Shown here one piece after another: positions 26,688 through 35,562 of a stretch of DNA of 64,000 nt. Position 1 is the stretch's first letter. Every line of letters begins with the position of its first letter. Made by a program: the position numbers and the translations under genes. The DNA lies in assembly GCF_009649815.1 (NCBI RefSeq), contig NZ_WJIC01000011.1, forward strand, positions 62,001-126,000, in the 5' to 3' direction. Source of the stretch: Nocardia sp. SYP-A9097 (GTDB lineage Bacteria; Actinomycetota; Actinomycetes; Mycobacteriales; Mycobacteriaceae). The notes under the pieces are model-generated. The model was given only the letters and a program-made list of their open reading frames with translations. It searched no databases and was not told where the DNA came from.

Positions 26688-27239
26688 CTACGCCGGGACG
26701 AGATGAGCGGGAATTCGCGTCCGCTCGGGTGGCCCGCGCCGCGCGATGGCCGGACTCACGAGCAGCAGCCGAACCGCCGCTCGTTCATCGACCGATGTGG
26801 TGCGTGCGGGCCGCTGCGCCGGAACCGCTGTGATCCCGAGCGCGAGAATGAATCTCCGCACACTGGTGATCGCCCGCCGCATTCCGGCTTCGGCGGCGCG
26901 AATAGCCAACGCCCCGAACGGAATCGCCACCAGATGCGCGACCAGCATGCTCGGTGACATCGCGTGATGATGATGGCCCATCGACATGGACAGGGCGATA
27001 TGCCCGATCCCTTGCCCGGCGGCCAACATCCCCATCACCGAGGCCACCCCATAGCGTGGCCGCACCGACGCGACCACCACCCCGATCACCGCACACACCG
27101 CGAACAGCAGCGCCAGCGCTGACCCATCCGGTGCCATGCCACCCCCGCCGAGCCCATGCGCGAAGATCGCGACCGCCCCCGAGGCTGCTCCGACGGCAGC
27201 GCCACGCAGGCGCGCGGTGTGATCCGTCGGTGATTGCAC
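26688..27239 (-). CDS. Membrane protein with cytoplasm- or surface-exposed His cluster, unknown function
   Basis: A 183-residue protein with about four hydrophobic helices (GAAVGAASGAVAIFAHGLGGG; ALLFAVCAVIGVVVASV; GMLAAGQGIGHIALSM; MLVAHLVAIPFGALAIRAAEAG) and a loop reading MGHHHHAMSPSM that looks metal-binding. The C-terminal ~50 residues are basic. It is on the same strand as, and upstream of, the PCuAC-DyP pair, which makes a role in copper handling plausible but unproven. The start is a GTG; family not recognised. Confidence 0.75.
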   Translation of the reverse strand: MQSPTDHTARLRGAAVGAASGAVAIFAHGLGGGGMAPDGSALALLFAVCAVIGVVVASVRPRYGVASVMGMLAAGQGIGHIALSMSMGHHHHAMSPSMLVAHLVAIPFGALAIRAAEAGMRRAITSVRRFILALGITAVPAQRPARTTSVDERAAVRLLLVSPAIARRGPPERTRIPAHLVPA

Positions 27240-27476
27240 CCGGTCATACTACGGCCGGTCGTATCCACCCCGCCGCCCAGCCCGGCCCGGCACCTCCGCC
27301 CGTGATGTCCGAGTACACGGCGGTGCAGAGCGTCGGCACCGCCTCCGGTTTCGTGAATGCGGGTCGAGGTAGTGCCATCGTTTCGGCCGGGTGCGGGGCG
27401 GAAGTGGCTGGGGTCTCCACAGGATCTTCACAAGCGGCGCGAACCATCTCCACGCGGACTGCCTAATGTCACCAGC

Positions 27477-28166
27477 ATGGAATTGAGCCAGCAGGGGAGT
27501 GCGCGGCGGATTCTCGTGGTCGAGGATGAACCGACCATCGCCGAATCCATTGCCGTGCGGCTGCGCGCGGAGGGCTTCACCGTGGATCTGGCGCATGACG
27601 GTCCGGCGGCGGTGATTGCGGCCGAGGCGTTGCTGCCGGATCTGGTGGTCCTCGACGTGATGCTGCCCGGTTTCGACGGGCTGGAGGTGTGCCGGCGGAT
27701 TCAGGCGCGCCGGCCGGTGCCGGTACTTATGCTCACCGCCCGCACCGATGAGACCGATGTGCTGATCGGACTGGGGGTGGGCGCGGACGACTATCTGACG
27801 AAGCCGTTCTCGCTACGTGTGCTGACCGCCCGCATTCACGCGCTGCTGCGCCGGGTCGAACGCACCGCCACCCCCGGCGTGACGATCATCGTCGGTGATC
27901 TGCGCATCGATATCGATCAGCGCCGGGTCTGGCGGGCCGAAGCCGAAACCCAGCTCACCCCACTGGAATTCGAGCTCCTGGTGCACCTGGCTCGCCGCCC
28001 CCGCGCCGTCCTGGCCCGCGATCGGCTGCTGTCGGAGATCTGGGGGTGGCCCGACGCGTCGGGTACCCGCGCCGTGGACAGCCACGTCAAGGCGCTGCGC
28101 CGCAAACTCGGCGCGGACCTCATCCGCACCGTGCACGGCGTCGGCTACGCCCTGGAGGCGCGATGA
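27477..28166 (+). CDS. OmpR/PhoB-family response regulator
   Basis: A 229-residue two-component regulator. The receiver has ILVVEDEP, phospho-acceptor Asp60 (LVVLDVMLPGFDG), Thr in LMLTART and Lys in DDYLTKPFS. The C-terminal winged helix has LTPLEFELLVHLARRP and TRAVDSHVKALRRKLG followed by IRTVHGVGYAL. The ATG at 27477 is preferred to an upstream open extension. The cognate kinase follows 290 bp downstream, an unusually long gap filled by a palindromic repeat. Confidence 0.95.
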   Translation: MELSQQGSARRILVVEDEPTIAESIAVRLRAEGFTVDLAHDGPAAVIAAEALLPDLVVLDVMLPGFDGLEVCRRIQARRPVPVLMLTARTDETDVLIGLGVGADDYLTKPFSLRVLTARIHALLRRVERTATPGVTIIVGDLRIDIDQRRVWRAEAETQLTPLEFELLVHLARRPRAVLARDRLLSEIWGWPDASGTRAVDSHVKALRRKLGADLIRTVHGVGYALEAR

Positions 28167-28181
28167 GCACCCACACCGCTC

Positions 28182-28239
28182 GCGAGTGTGCAGCCAGGGC
28201 GGAAAATCGCCGCAGATACCGCCCTGACTGCACACTCGC
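28182..28239. repeat. ~58-bp palindromic repeat element, copy 1
   Basis: Arms of 21 bp (beginning GCGAGTGTGCAG and ending CTGCACACTCGC) match at 20 of 21 positions around a 16-base centre AAAATCGCCGCAGATA. It lies between the response regulator and kinase genes. A related element with matching arms and centre lies at 56051-56111. It could act as an attenuator within this operon. Confidence 0.85.
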
Positions 28240-28455
28240 CGGTCCTTCCGGGGGTACGGCCTTCGGGAAGTGGGATGCGCGCGCCGCAACGGGGGAAGCG
28301 ATGGTCGCACAGAGGGATTCGGTCGTCTCAATGCGTGATGTGGTCGATTCATTCGAAAGTGCGGCGGTCTCGTTCGGGGGCGCGGGCATCATCGCGGGGG
28401 ATGAGGGCGTGGCACGCCGCGGCGACAGGACGACGACGCGGGCCGGGCGGATTCG

Positions 28456-29517
28456 ATGAGTGGGATCGAGCGGGAGGGTTCGATGACCGGGGTGGAGTCG
28501 GTGCGGGTGCTGGCGAATCGGGTGGCGGCGCGGTTACCGCGGCCGCTGGATCGAATGCGTTCGATCAAATTGAAGCTCGCGATTCTGATGGTGGCCTCGG
28601 GGACGGTGGCATTCGCGTTCTTCGCATTACGGATCGGCTGGCTGCCGCCGCGCACCACGATCGCGGCCATGCTGCTGGCGCTGGTGCTGTCCCAGGTGCT
28701 GGCGCACGGTATGACGCTGCCGCTGCGGGAGATGACCGCGGCCGCCAAACGTATGGCGCAGGGCGACTATTCGCGCCGGGTGCGCGCCACCTCCCGGGAC
28801 GAGGTGGGTCAGTTGGCGGAGGCGTTCAATCAGATGGCCGCCGACCTGGCCGCCGCCGATCAGCAGCGCCGCGATTTCATCGCCAATGTGTCGCACGAAT
28901 TGCGCACTCCCATAACGGCTTTGGGCGTGGTGCTGGAGAACCTGGTCGATGGTGTGGCCGAACCCGACCCGGCGACCCTGCGCACCGCGCTCGCCCAGAC
29001 CGAACGCTTGAGCCTGCTGGTCACCGAATTGCTCGCTCTGTCGAGTGTGGAGGCGGGCGCGGTCGCCCTGGACCGGGAGACCCTGCCGCTGGAGCCGCTG
29101 TTGAAAGAGGTTGTCGCCGAAGCCGAGGTGATGGCCGCCGCGGTGGATCGCCCCGTCCGCTTCACCATCACCACCACCCCCGGACTCACCGTCCACGCCG
29201 ACCGCGCCCGCCTGCACCAGGTCCTGCTCAATCTGTGCGATAACGCCACCCGGCACGGCCCCGCCCGGGGTGAAGTCCGCGTCACCGCCCACCCGCTGCG
29301 CGAACACACCGTCATCGAGGTCGAAGACGACGGCCCGGGCATCCCACTCGCCGAACGCGCGCACGCCTTCGAACGCTTCACCCGGGGCGGCCGCACCAAT
29401 AGCGGCGGCACCGGCCTGGGCCTGGCCATCGCCCGCTGGATAGTCGACCTGCACGGCGGCACCATCGCCGTCGCCGCCCCCGGCTCCCGAATCCGCCTCA
29501 CCCTCCCCAACCCCTGA
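28456..29517 (+). CDS. Sensor histidine kinase
   Basis: A 353-residue kinase, cognate to the regulator upstream. Two helices (about 41-60 and 69-85) enclose a very short extracytoplasmic loop (IGWLPPRTT), so it probably senses a membrane or intramembrane signal. HAMP spans about 86-138, the phosphorylated His147 is in NVSHELRTPIT, the N box is NLCDNATRHGP, G1 is EDDGPGIP and G2 is GGTGLGLAIARWIV. The chosen ATG is the first in-frame one; MTGVES at codon 10 is an alternative. Confidence 0.94.
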   Translation: MSGIEREGSMTGVESVRVLANRVAARLPRPLDRMRSIKLKLAILMVASGTVAFAFFALRIGWLPPRTTIAAMLLALVLSQVLAHGMTLPLREMTAAAKRMAQGDYSRRVRATSRDEVGQLAEAFNQMAADLAAADQQRRDFIANVSHELRTPITALGVVLENLVDGVAEPDPATLRTALAQTERLSLLVTELLALSSVEAGAVALDRETLPLEPLLKEVVAEAEVMAAAVDRPVRFTITTTPGLTVHADRARLHQVLLNLCDNATRHGPARGEVRVTAHPLREHTVIEVEDDGPGIPLAERAHAFERFTRGGRTNSGGTGLGLAIARWIVDLHGGTIAVAAPGSRIRLTLPNP

Positions 29518-29638
29518 CCCTTCCTCACACACGGGTTCGTCTCCGCACCACTCCATTTCGCACGTAGCCCATTTCGCACTCCGGCCCGGCCGCTCGACGC
29601 GCCCCGGGACGGTCCCGCACGCACCTCGGAGGTTTCGT

Positions 29639-31522
29639 ATGCCCGACACACCCACATCCGCCGATCCCACCCCGGATCCGCTGCCGATCGAACAACCCGG
29701 CCCGGATCCGGCTGCCACATCCGCAACGACAGTGAATGCTGCTGCCACCCAACAGGTTCCGTCAGATGATCCGACTGCGGCGCAGGTGGCTGCCCGCCCG
29801 TCACCTTCATCAGCGATCGCGGGCGATCCGGAACAGCCGGCCGCCAGGAGCTCGGAGGCCGAGCCGATGGGTTCGGTGGCGATCGCCGACGGTCCGGAGT
29901 GGGTGACGGCCGGCAGCTCAGACGGGGTGCTGTCCGGCGGCGCACCGGCTTCGGGCGCGTGGCCGGGCGCTCAGCCGTATCCGAGGAGTGCTCATCCCGT
30001 GCGTATCCCGCCGAGGTCCGCGCTGATACCCATGCCGCGTGGGACGTTCACCGCGATCGGGGTAGCGGGGTTGGCGGCGGCGGTATTCGTTCCGGTGGAT
30101 CGACCGGGGATCGGATGGTTGTTCGCGGCCCTTGCCTCCGGAGGTGCGGTCTATGCCGTGGATCGCACCGCACGCCGCCGTGGGGAGGTGGTCGACGACG
30201 GGGTCGTACGCTCTAGCGAAGTCGCGAATTCGGCTGTGCTCGAACGCTTCTCGTCGCTCATCGCCCGGTTTTCGAGGCAGTGGTGGGTCGCGTTGGCTAT
30301 GGCGTTGGTCGCGGTAGGGGCATTTCGGGCCGCGCCGTGGCTGTTCATCGTATGTCTGCTGGGGGCGGGGATGGCCGGATCACTCGCGGTGGTGGGGCAG
30401 CGGTCCGCGTACGGGTTGTTCTTCGATGTGCTGTCGGTGCCGTTCGGGGCAGTGACCTCGGTGCCCTGGTTGTACCGGTGGGCGGGGCAGGCGGAGTCGG
30501 CTCGGGGCAGGGCGAGTCGGCGAGTGTGGTGGTCGGTACTGGCCACCATGGGCTTGCTGCTGGTGTTCGTGCCATTGCTGGTGGGGGCCGATGCGGTGTT
30601 CGCGCGACTGGTATCGGAGGTGGTGCCCTCGCTACACGGGCGGGATCTGTGGTTGTGGGGATTCGTGTTCGTGGTCGCGGGGTCGGGAGTGGCGGGGGCG
30701 CTGTATGTGCTGGCCGGGCCACCGCCACCGGCCGGAGCGGAATCGATGGTGGGCGGCTTGCTCGATCAGGCCATCACAGGGACGGAATCCGGTGGCGTGC
30801 ACAGTGTTCGGCGACTGTCGCGAGCCGAGTGGGGACTGCCGATGGGGGCGCTGACGGTATTGTTCGCGATCTTCCTGGGAACCCAGTTGGCCGTATTGTT
30901 CGGTGGGGACGGATATGTGCAGCGCACCGCCGATCTCACCTATGCGGAGTACGCGCGCAGTGGCTTCTGGCAATTGTCGATGGTGAGCATGCTCGCGCTG
31001 CTGGTGATCGCGCTGGTGCAACGCTGGGCGGCGCAACACGAGCCGAAGGATCGCCTGTGGCTGCGCATCGCTGTCACCGCGGTCAGCGTGCTGACACTGG
31101 TGATCGTGGCCTCGGCGCTACAGCGCATGTGGACCTATCAGCAGGCGTACGGATTCACGGTGCTGCGCGTGCTGGTGGAGGTATTCGAACTCTGGATCGC
31201 TCTGGTGTACCTGCTGGTGCTGGCCGGGCTGGTGCGGCTGCGCCGGGAGTGGGTGCCCCGCGCGGCCATCGGCGCCGCGGCGATGACCCTGCTGGTGCTG
31301 GCGGTGGTGAACCCGGAACGTCTTGTCGCCGACCGCAATATCGACCGCTGGCAGGCGGGTAAATCCCTGGACAGCGGATATCTCAGCGGCCTGTCCACCG
31401 ATATCCTGCCCGCCCTGGACCGGCTGCCGCTGATACGGCGCGAGCAGATCCGCAGTGCGATGAACCTGGAGCACGATGACACCTGGCAGGGCTGGAATCT
31501 CTCCCGCGCCCGAGCCCACTAA
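29639..31522 (+). CDS. DUF4173-family membrane protein
   Basis: A 627-residue membrane protein. The first ~125 residues are a Pro/Ala/Ser-rich, probably disordered tail, followed by about ten or more hydrophobic helices. The C-terminal signature VVNPERLVADRNIDRW...GKSLDSGYLSGLSTDILPAL matches what I know of DUF4173 (PF13687). The preceding two-component system is on the same strand, 121 bp upstream, a pairing I have seen in other actinobacteria. Function unknown; it may be a target of that system. Confidence 0.88.
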   Translation: MPDTPTSADPTPDPLPIEQPGPDPAATSATTVNAAATQQVPSDDPTAAQVAARPSPSSAIAGDPEQPAARSSEAEPMGSVAIADGPEWVTAGSSDGVLSGGAPASGAWPGAQPYPRSAHPVRIPPRSALIPMPRGTFTAIGVAGLAAAVFVPVDRPGIGWLFAALASGGAVYAVDRTARRRGEVVDDGVVRSSEVANSAVLERFSSLIARFSRQWWVALAMALVAVGAFRAAPWLFIVCLLGAGMAGSLAVVGQRSAYGLFFDVLSVPFGAVTSVPWLYRWAGQAESARGRASRRVWWSVLATMGLLLVFVPLLVGADAVFARLVSEVVPSLHGRDLWLWGFVFVVAGSGVAGALYVLAGPPPPAGAESMVGGLLDQAITGTESGGVHSVRRLSRAEWGLPMGALTVLFAIFLGTQLAVLFGGDGYVQRTADLTYAEYARSGFWQLSMVSMLALLVIALVQRWAAQHEPKDRLWLRIAVTAVSVLTLVIVASALQRMWTYQQAYGFTVLRVLVEVFELWIALVYLLVLAGLVRLRREWVPRAAIGAAAMTLLVLAVVNPERLVADRNIDRWQAGKSLDSGYLSGLSTDILPALDRLPLIRREQIRSAMNLEHDDTWQGWNLSRARAH

Positions 31523-31523
31523 C

Positions 31524-31874
31524 TCAGTGACCGCCGCGCTGTGCTGCCAGCAGTGCGGCGGTCCGCCCGATCAGCTCATAGGGAATCGGCTTGTCCAGCA
31601 GGAACTTCAACGTCCCCTTGCCCGCCTGATACGGCGCGATCGCCTGTATGTAGTCAGCATCGCCCGCGGGCACGGGGTACACGCTGATGTGCTTGTTCCA
31701 CCCGGCGAAGTACACGACGGCCTTTGCGCCGACCCGCACCGTGGGCACCTCATAGCTGATCGTCTCGGTGCCGTCGGGGAGAACCCCGTGAATGGTTTCG
31801 CGAACCTGTTCGAGCACCTGCCGGACATCGGCGGGGAATCCCGCGATGTACTCGTCGACGGTCGAAGCCACCAT
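31524..31874 (-). CDS. DUF1801 (YdhG/frataxin-like) protein
   Basis: A 116-residue cytoplasmic protein of the DUF1801 family, with VDEYIAGFPADVRQVLEQVRETIHGVLPD, ETISYEVPTVRVGAKAVVYFAGWNKHISVYPVP and GKGTLKFLLDKPIPYELI. These match the family core. Some members have been proposed as iron chaperones, others are uncharacterised. The ATG at 31874 is chosen because GGAGG lies eight bases upstream. Confidence 0.9.
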   Translation of the reverse strand: MVASTVDEYIAGFPADVRQVLEQVRETIHGVLPDGTETISYEVPTVRVGAKAVVYFAGWNKHISVYPVPAGDADYIQAIAPYQAGKGTLKFLLDKPIPYELIGRTAALLAAQRGGH

Positions 31875-31888
31875 GCCTGCCACCTCCG

Positions 31889-32314
31889 GTGATCGGATCC
31901 AGCGCAGCTGCCGACCTCGACCGTACCGGGCACACCCGGACCCTGAGCGATCCGGCGGCGATTCCCGGCGCGCCCGGCCGTCAGCCGCGCAACCGCCGCA
32001 TCCTCAACTATGACGCGATCCTCATGGATTGCGCACCGATCACCATCGGCAATGACGTATCCATCGGCCCCCGCGCGCAACTGCTCACCGCCCTGCACCC
32101 CATGGAAGATCACGAACTGCGCAGGCAACGCTGGGAAACCGCCACACCCATCACCATCGGTGACAATGCCTGGCTCGGCGGTGGTGTCATCGTCTGCCCC
32201 GGAGTGACCATCGGCGCCGACACCGTGGTGGGTGCGGGCAGCGTCGTCACCCGCGACCTACCCGAGAAGGTCTTCGCCGCAGGCAATCCCGCCCGCATCA
32301 TCCGCCAGCTGTAG
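31889..32314 (+). pseudogene. Truncated maltose/galactoside O-acetyltransferase remnant
   Basis: From about 32005 the frame matches the C-terminal left-handed beta helix of Maa/LacA-type acetyltransferases: YDAILMDCAPITIGNDVSIGPRAQLLTALHP, then ITIGDNAWLGGGVIVCPGVTIGADTVVGAGSVVTRDLP and GNPARIIRQL. The N-terminal ~85 residues of this family, including the Maa domain and the first hexapeptide turns (normally ...HCDYGYNIHIG), are absent. In their place is an unrelated Arg/Pro-rich stretch, and only 14 bp separates this frame from the divergent DUF1801 gene. It looks like a 5'-deleted pseudogene. Confidence 0.8.
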
Positions 32315-32343
32315 CCCCGCTCGAGCTGCGACGGACAGCGCGC

Positions 32344-32360
32344 ATTACCTGACGGGTAAT
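32344..32360. promoter_or_regulatory. Inverted repeat upstream of the XRE regulator
   Basis: ATTACC-TGACG-GGTAAT, perfect 6-bp arms with a 5-bp spacer, ends 34 bp before the regulator ATG. Placement suggests autoregulation. Confidence 0.5.
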
Positions 32361-32394
32361 GGTTACGGGGGAGCGGGATTCGTACGATCTGGGT

Positions 32395-33186
32395 ATGCGT
32401 ACACAGACGGCCGGAGACCTGCTGCGGCACTGGCGAGTCACTCGACGGCTCAGCCAACTGGAGCTGGCCGGACGGGCCGAAACCTCCACCAGACACCTCA
32501 GCTTCATCGAAACCGGGCGCGCCACACCCAGCCGGCAGATGATCCTGCACCTGTCCGACGAACTGGAAATCCCACTGCGCGAACGCAATCGGATGCTCCT
32601 CGCGGCCGGGTACGCACCCGTCTACACCGAACCGGAGCTGGACACACCCGCCATGGAACCCGTACGCAACGCCATCCGGCAAATCCTCGCCGGACACGAA
32701 CCACACCCGGCACTCGCCGTCGACGCGGGCTGGAACATGGTCGACGCCAACGCCGGAATCGCACTCTTCCTCGAAGGAGTCGACCCGCGACTGCTCGCAC
32801 CACCGGTGAACGTACTCCGCCTCAGCCTGCACCCCGACGGGCTCGCAAGCCGCATCATCAACCTCGCCGAATGGCGCGGACACCTCTTCGAACGACTCCA
32901 ACGCCAAATCGACGTCAGCGGCGCCCCCGAACTGATCGCCCTGCTGGCCGAACTGCGCGCCTACCCCGGCGGCGAAGAAGCACCCGGCCTACCCGAACCC
33001 GACCAAGCCGTTGTGCCCATGCGCTTCCGCTACGACGGTCACGACCTCGCCTTCATCAGCGTCACCACGGTCTTCGGCACCCCCATGAACGTGACCGTCG
33101 CCGAACTCGCCATCGAAGCCTTCTTCCCCGCCGACGCCGCCACCGCCACCCTCCTACGCGCCCGGATCGCCATCCCCGCTGACTGA
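32395..33186 (+). CDS. XRE-family regulator with MmyB-like ligand domain
   Basis: A 263-residue regulator. An N-terminal Xre helix-turn-helix (LLRHWRVTRRLSQLELAGRAETSTRHLSFIETGRATPSRQMILHLSDELEIPLRERN) is followed by a PAS-like MmyB domain (LAVDAGWNMVDANAGIALFLEGV) thought to bind fatty acids in characterised relatives. Homologues often sit divergent to a short-chain dehydrogenase, which is not present here. The ATG at 32395 is supported by the short leader and the operator-like repeat at 32344. Confidence 0.92.
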   Translation: MRTQTAGDLLRHWRVTRRLSQLELAGRAETSTRHLSFIETGRATPSRQMILHLSDELEIPLRERNRMLLAAGYAPVYTEPELDTPAMEPVRNAIRQILAGHEPHPALAVDAGWNMVDANAGIALFLEGVDPRLLAPPVNVLRLSLHPDGLASRIINLAEWRGHLFERLQRQIDVSGAPELIALLAELRAYPGGEEAPGLPEPDQAVVPMRFRYDGHDLAFISVTTVFGTPMNVTVAELAIEAFFPADAATATLLRARIAIPAD

Positions 33187-33224
33187 CCCTCCCCATCCGC
33201 GCGCATCGGCCAGAATCAAACCCC

Positions 33225-34163
33225 ATGGACGTGACCGCGCACCTGACCCGCCTGACAGGTGCCCCGATCACGCACCTCGAACGCCTCGGCCACAGCCACG
33301 CCTGGACGCTGTACCGAGCCGAACTCGCCGACGGGCGCGAGGTTTTCGTCAAAGCGCTACCCGATGCCGCCGAACCGACAACGCGAAGCCTCGAGCCGCA
33401 GCCGGAGGACTCCGAGCCCACCACCGCAAACCCTGATTCGCAATACGAATCACCCACGGCATCGGGAGCACTCCGAGCAGAAGCGGCAGGTCTGCGCTGG
33501 CTGAGCGAGGCCGACGTCGACCTTGTACCCCCGGTACTCGCCGCCGACCCGACAATGCTCGTACTGCCCTGGCTGACAACCGAATCCGCGACCGCGCCCG
33601 TCGCCGAAAAATTCGGCCACGACCTCGCCGAAATGCACGCCCGTACACCGGCGACATACGGCGCACCCTGGCCCGGATACGTCGCCACCCTCCCACTGGA
33701 CAACACACCTGGCACGGGGGATTGGGGGAGCTGGTACGCCGAACGGCGACTCGCCCCCTACCTGCCCGCAGCGGCACCAACTCTGGGCCGAGCGGGAGTA
33801 CGCCTGATCGAAGAGGTCATACGCCGCATCGACGACCTCGCCGGACCAGCGGAGCCACCGAGCCGCATCCACGGCGACCTCTGGTCCGGAAACCTGCTCT
33901 GGACCGCCGACCGAGCCGTACTCATCGATCCCGCCGCGCACGGCGGACACCGCGAAACCGATCTGGCCATGCTCGCCCTCTTCGGCGCACCACACCTCGA
34001 CCGCATTGTCGCCGCGTACCACGAACAGATGCCCCTGAGCTCGGGCTGGCGGCAACGGATTTCGCTGCATCAGCTGCACCCGCTGTTCGTGCACGTGGTG
34101 CTGTTCGGCGGCTCGTATCGCGGGATGCTGCTCGCCGCCGCGGCCGCCGCCCTCAGGGGCTAG
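33225..34163 (+). CDS. Fructosamine kinase-family protein
   Basis: A 312-residue protein of the fructosamine-3-kinase family, which phosphorylates ketosamines and related sugar adducts. Visible motifs: the substrate/ATP lobe start HLERLGHSHAWTLYRAELADGREVFVKAL, the catalytic loop RIHGDLWSGNLLW with Asp and Asn, and DPAAHGGHRETDLAML as the metal-binding Asp segment. An Asp/Pro/Ser-rich insertion of about 33 residues lies between the Lys strand and the helix SGALRAEAAGLRWL. It follows the XRE gene by 38 bp and may be co-transcribed. Confidence 0.92.
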   Translation: MDVTAHLTRLTGAPITHLERLGHSHAWTLYRAELADGREVFVKALPDAAEPTTRSLEPQPEDSEPTTANPDSQYESPTASGALRAEAAGLRWLSEADVDLVPPVLAADPTMLVLPWLTTESATAPVAEKFGHDLAEMHARTPATYGAPWPGYVATLPLDNTPGTGDWGSWYAERRLAPYLPAAAPTLGRAGVRLIEEVIRRIDDLAGPAEPPSRIHGDLWSGNLLWTADRAVLIDPAAHGGHRETDLAMLALFGAPHLDRIVAAYHEQMPLSSGWRQRISLHQLHPLFVHVVLFGGSYRGMLLAAAAAALRG

Positions 34164-34170
34164 CGCGTAC

Positions 34171-35562
34171 TCACGGGACCGATACGGGGCGCAGGCAGCT
34201 GTCGAACGGAAGGACGATCGAGCACACGGCAGGCTCACGGGTGGGCCGGTAGTCGGCGGGCACCCCGTTCACCGCGGTGATGCTCCGGAATGCCGCGACC
34301 GCATCGGTCGGGCGGCGGGTCAGCGTCGGGTCCGTCTTCACATCGACCGTGTAGAGGCCGAAACGCGGTGCGTAGCTGCCCCACTCGTAATTGTCGGTCA
34401 GACTCCAGTAGTTGTAGCCGATCACATCGATGCCATCGGCCTTCGCACGCTGAATCCAGTAGACCGTGTCCCGCAAATGATCCGCCCGGTCGTAACCGTC
34501 AGCGCGCGGCAGCCCGCTGTCGGTCGGCATACCGTTCTCCACCACATACAGCGGAAGCCCCGGGAACTTCTCGGCGTAGGTGCGCAGGTCGTAATAGATG
34601 CCCTCGGGTTCGATCGCGTTCTTCCACAATTCGTCACCCAGCAGCGCCGTGGTCGGCGGATTCGACAGTGACGCACCGTAATAGAAGTCGAGGCCGACGT
34701 AGTCCAGCTTGCCGTGCACTCGATCCGCGAACAGCATGTCGGTCAGGTCCTGAATTATCGGATACTGCGCGATATTGCTGGTCACCTGCGCGCCCGGCTG
34801 CCGCTGATGGATGTAGTCGTAGATCGCGCTGTGCGCCTGCACCAGCCGGTCGAACATCGGCAGCGCGTCGAGCACCCCGATATCGCCGATCTCGATCGAC
34901 TGCGCGACATAGCCCATCGGCTCATTGATGGTCACCCACAGCGGGTTGTACGAGGCGTAGCGGTCCACCACTCGCCGCATATTCGCCAGCCAATCCGAGA
35001 CCATGTTCTTGCTCTTCCAACCGCCGCGGTCGAGTTCCCAGCCGGGAATCGCCCAGTGGTCGAGGGTCAGCATCGGCCGCATTCCGGCCGCGCGGATCTT
35101 CTCGACGACATTGTCGTAGAAGCGGAAGTTGTTCTCGTCCCACACATCCGGCTGCGGTTGCACCCGAGCCCACTCGATGCTGAGCCGATACACCTTCACC
35201 CCGAGACCGGCCGCCAGATCGATATCGTCTGCGTAGCGGGTATAGAAGTCCACCGAATCGCCATATGTGTCGCGCGCCTTCCCCGACTTCGCGTAGCGAC
35301 TCCAATTACTGTCCGGCGCATGGCCTTCGGACTGGAATCCGGCCATGGCCACGCCCCACATGAAGCCCGAACCCAAGGCCGGCACTGTGGCGGGGGCATT
35401 GCCCGCACTACCGGACCCGGACCCACTCGCGCTCCCCGACCCCGATCCACTCGAACTCCCGGATCCACCACTGCCGGTCGGTACCGCACCAACCATGCTG
35501 GACCCGGCAACGGTGATGGCGATCGCAGACAAGAGCGTGCAGACCAGTCGAGAGCGTCTCAT
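34171..35562 (-). CDS. Secreted glycoside hydrolase family 1 (beta-glucosidase-like)
   Basis: A 463-residue exported enzyme. A signal peptide (MRRSRLVCTLLSAIAITVAG) is followed by a low-complexity Ser-Gly linker and then a TIM-barrel GH1 domain from SGFMWGVAMAGFQSEG. The acid/base Glu is in TINEPMG and the nucleophile Glu in YVVENGMP, both intact; IGYNYWSLTDNYEWGSYAPRFGLY is the usual C-terminal GH1 block. The ATG at 35562 has GGAGG ten bases upstream. The linker may span the cell wall and hold the enzyme at the surface. Substrate not predicted. Confidence 0.93.
   Translation of the reverse strand: MRRSRLVCTLLSAIAITVAGSSMVGAVPTGSGGSGSSSGSGSGSASGSGSGSAGNAPATVPALGSGFMWGVAMAGFQSEGHAPDSNWSRYAKSGKARDTYGDSVDFYTRYADDIDLAAGLGVKVYRLSIEWARVQPQPDVWDENNFRFYDNVVEKIRAAGMRPMLTLDHWAIPGWELDRGGWKSKNMVSDWLANMRRVVDRYASYNPLWVTINEPMGYVAQSIEIGDIGVLDALPMFDRLVQAHSAIYDYIHQRQPGAQVTSNIAQYPIIQDLTDMLFADRVHGKLDYVGLDFYYGASLSNPPTTALLGDELWKNAIEPEGIYYDLRTYAEKFPGLPLYVVENGMPTDSGLPRADGYDRADHLRDTVYWIQRAKADGIDVIGYNYWSLTDNYEWGSYAPRFGLYTVDVKTDPTLTRRPTDAVAAFRSITAVNGVPADYRPTREPAVCSIVLPFDSCLRPVSVP

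Noticed and set aside
26520..26690. CRISPR array
   Set aside because: Repeats are imperfect and only partly regular, there are no cas genes, and the unit reads as degenerate intergenic repeats.
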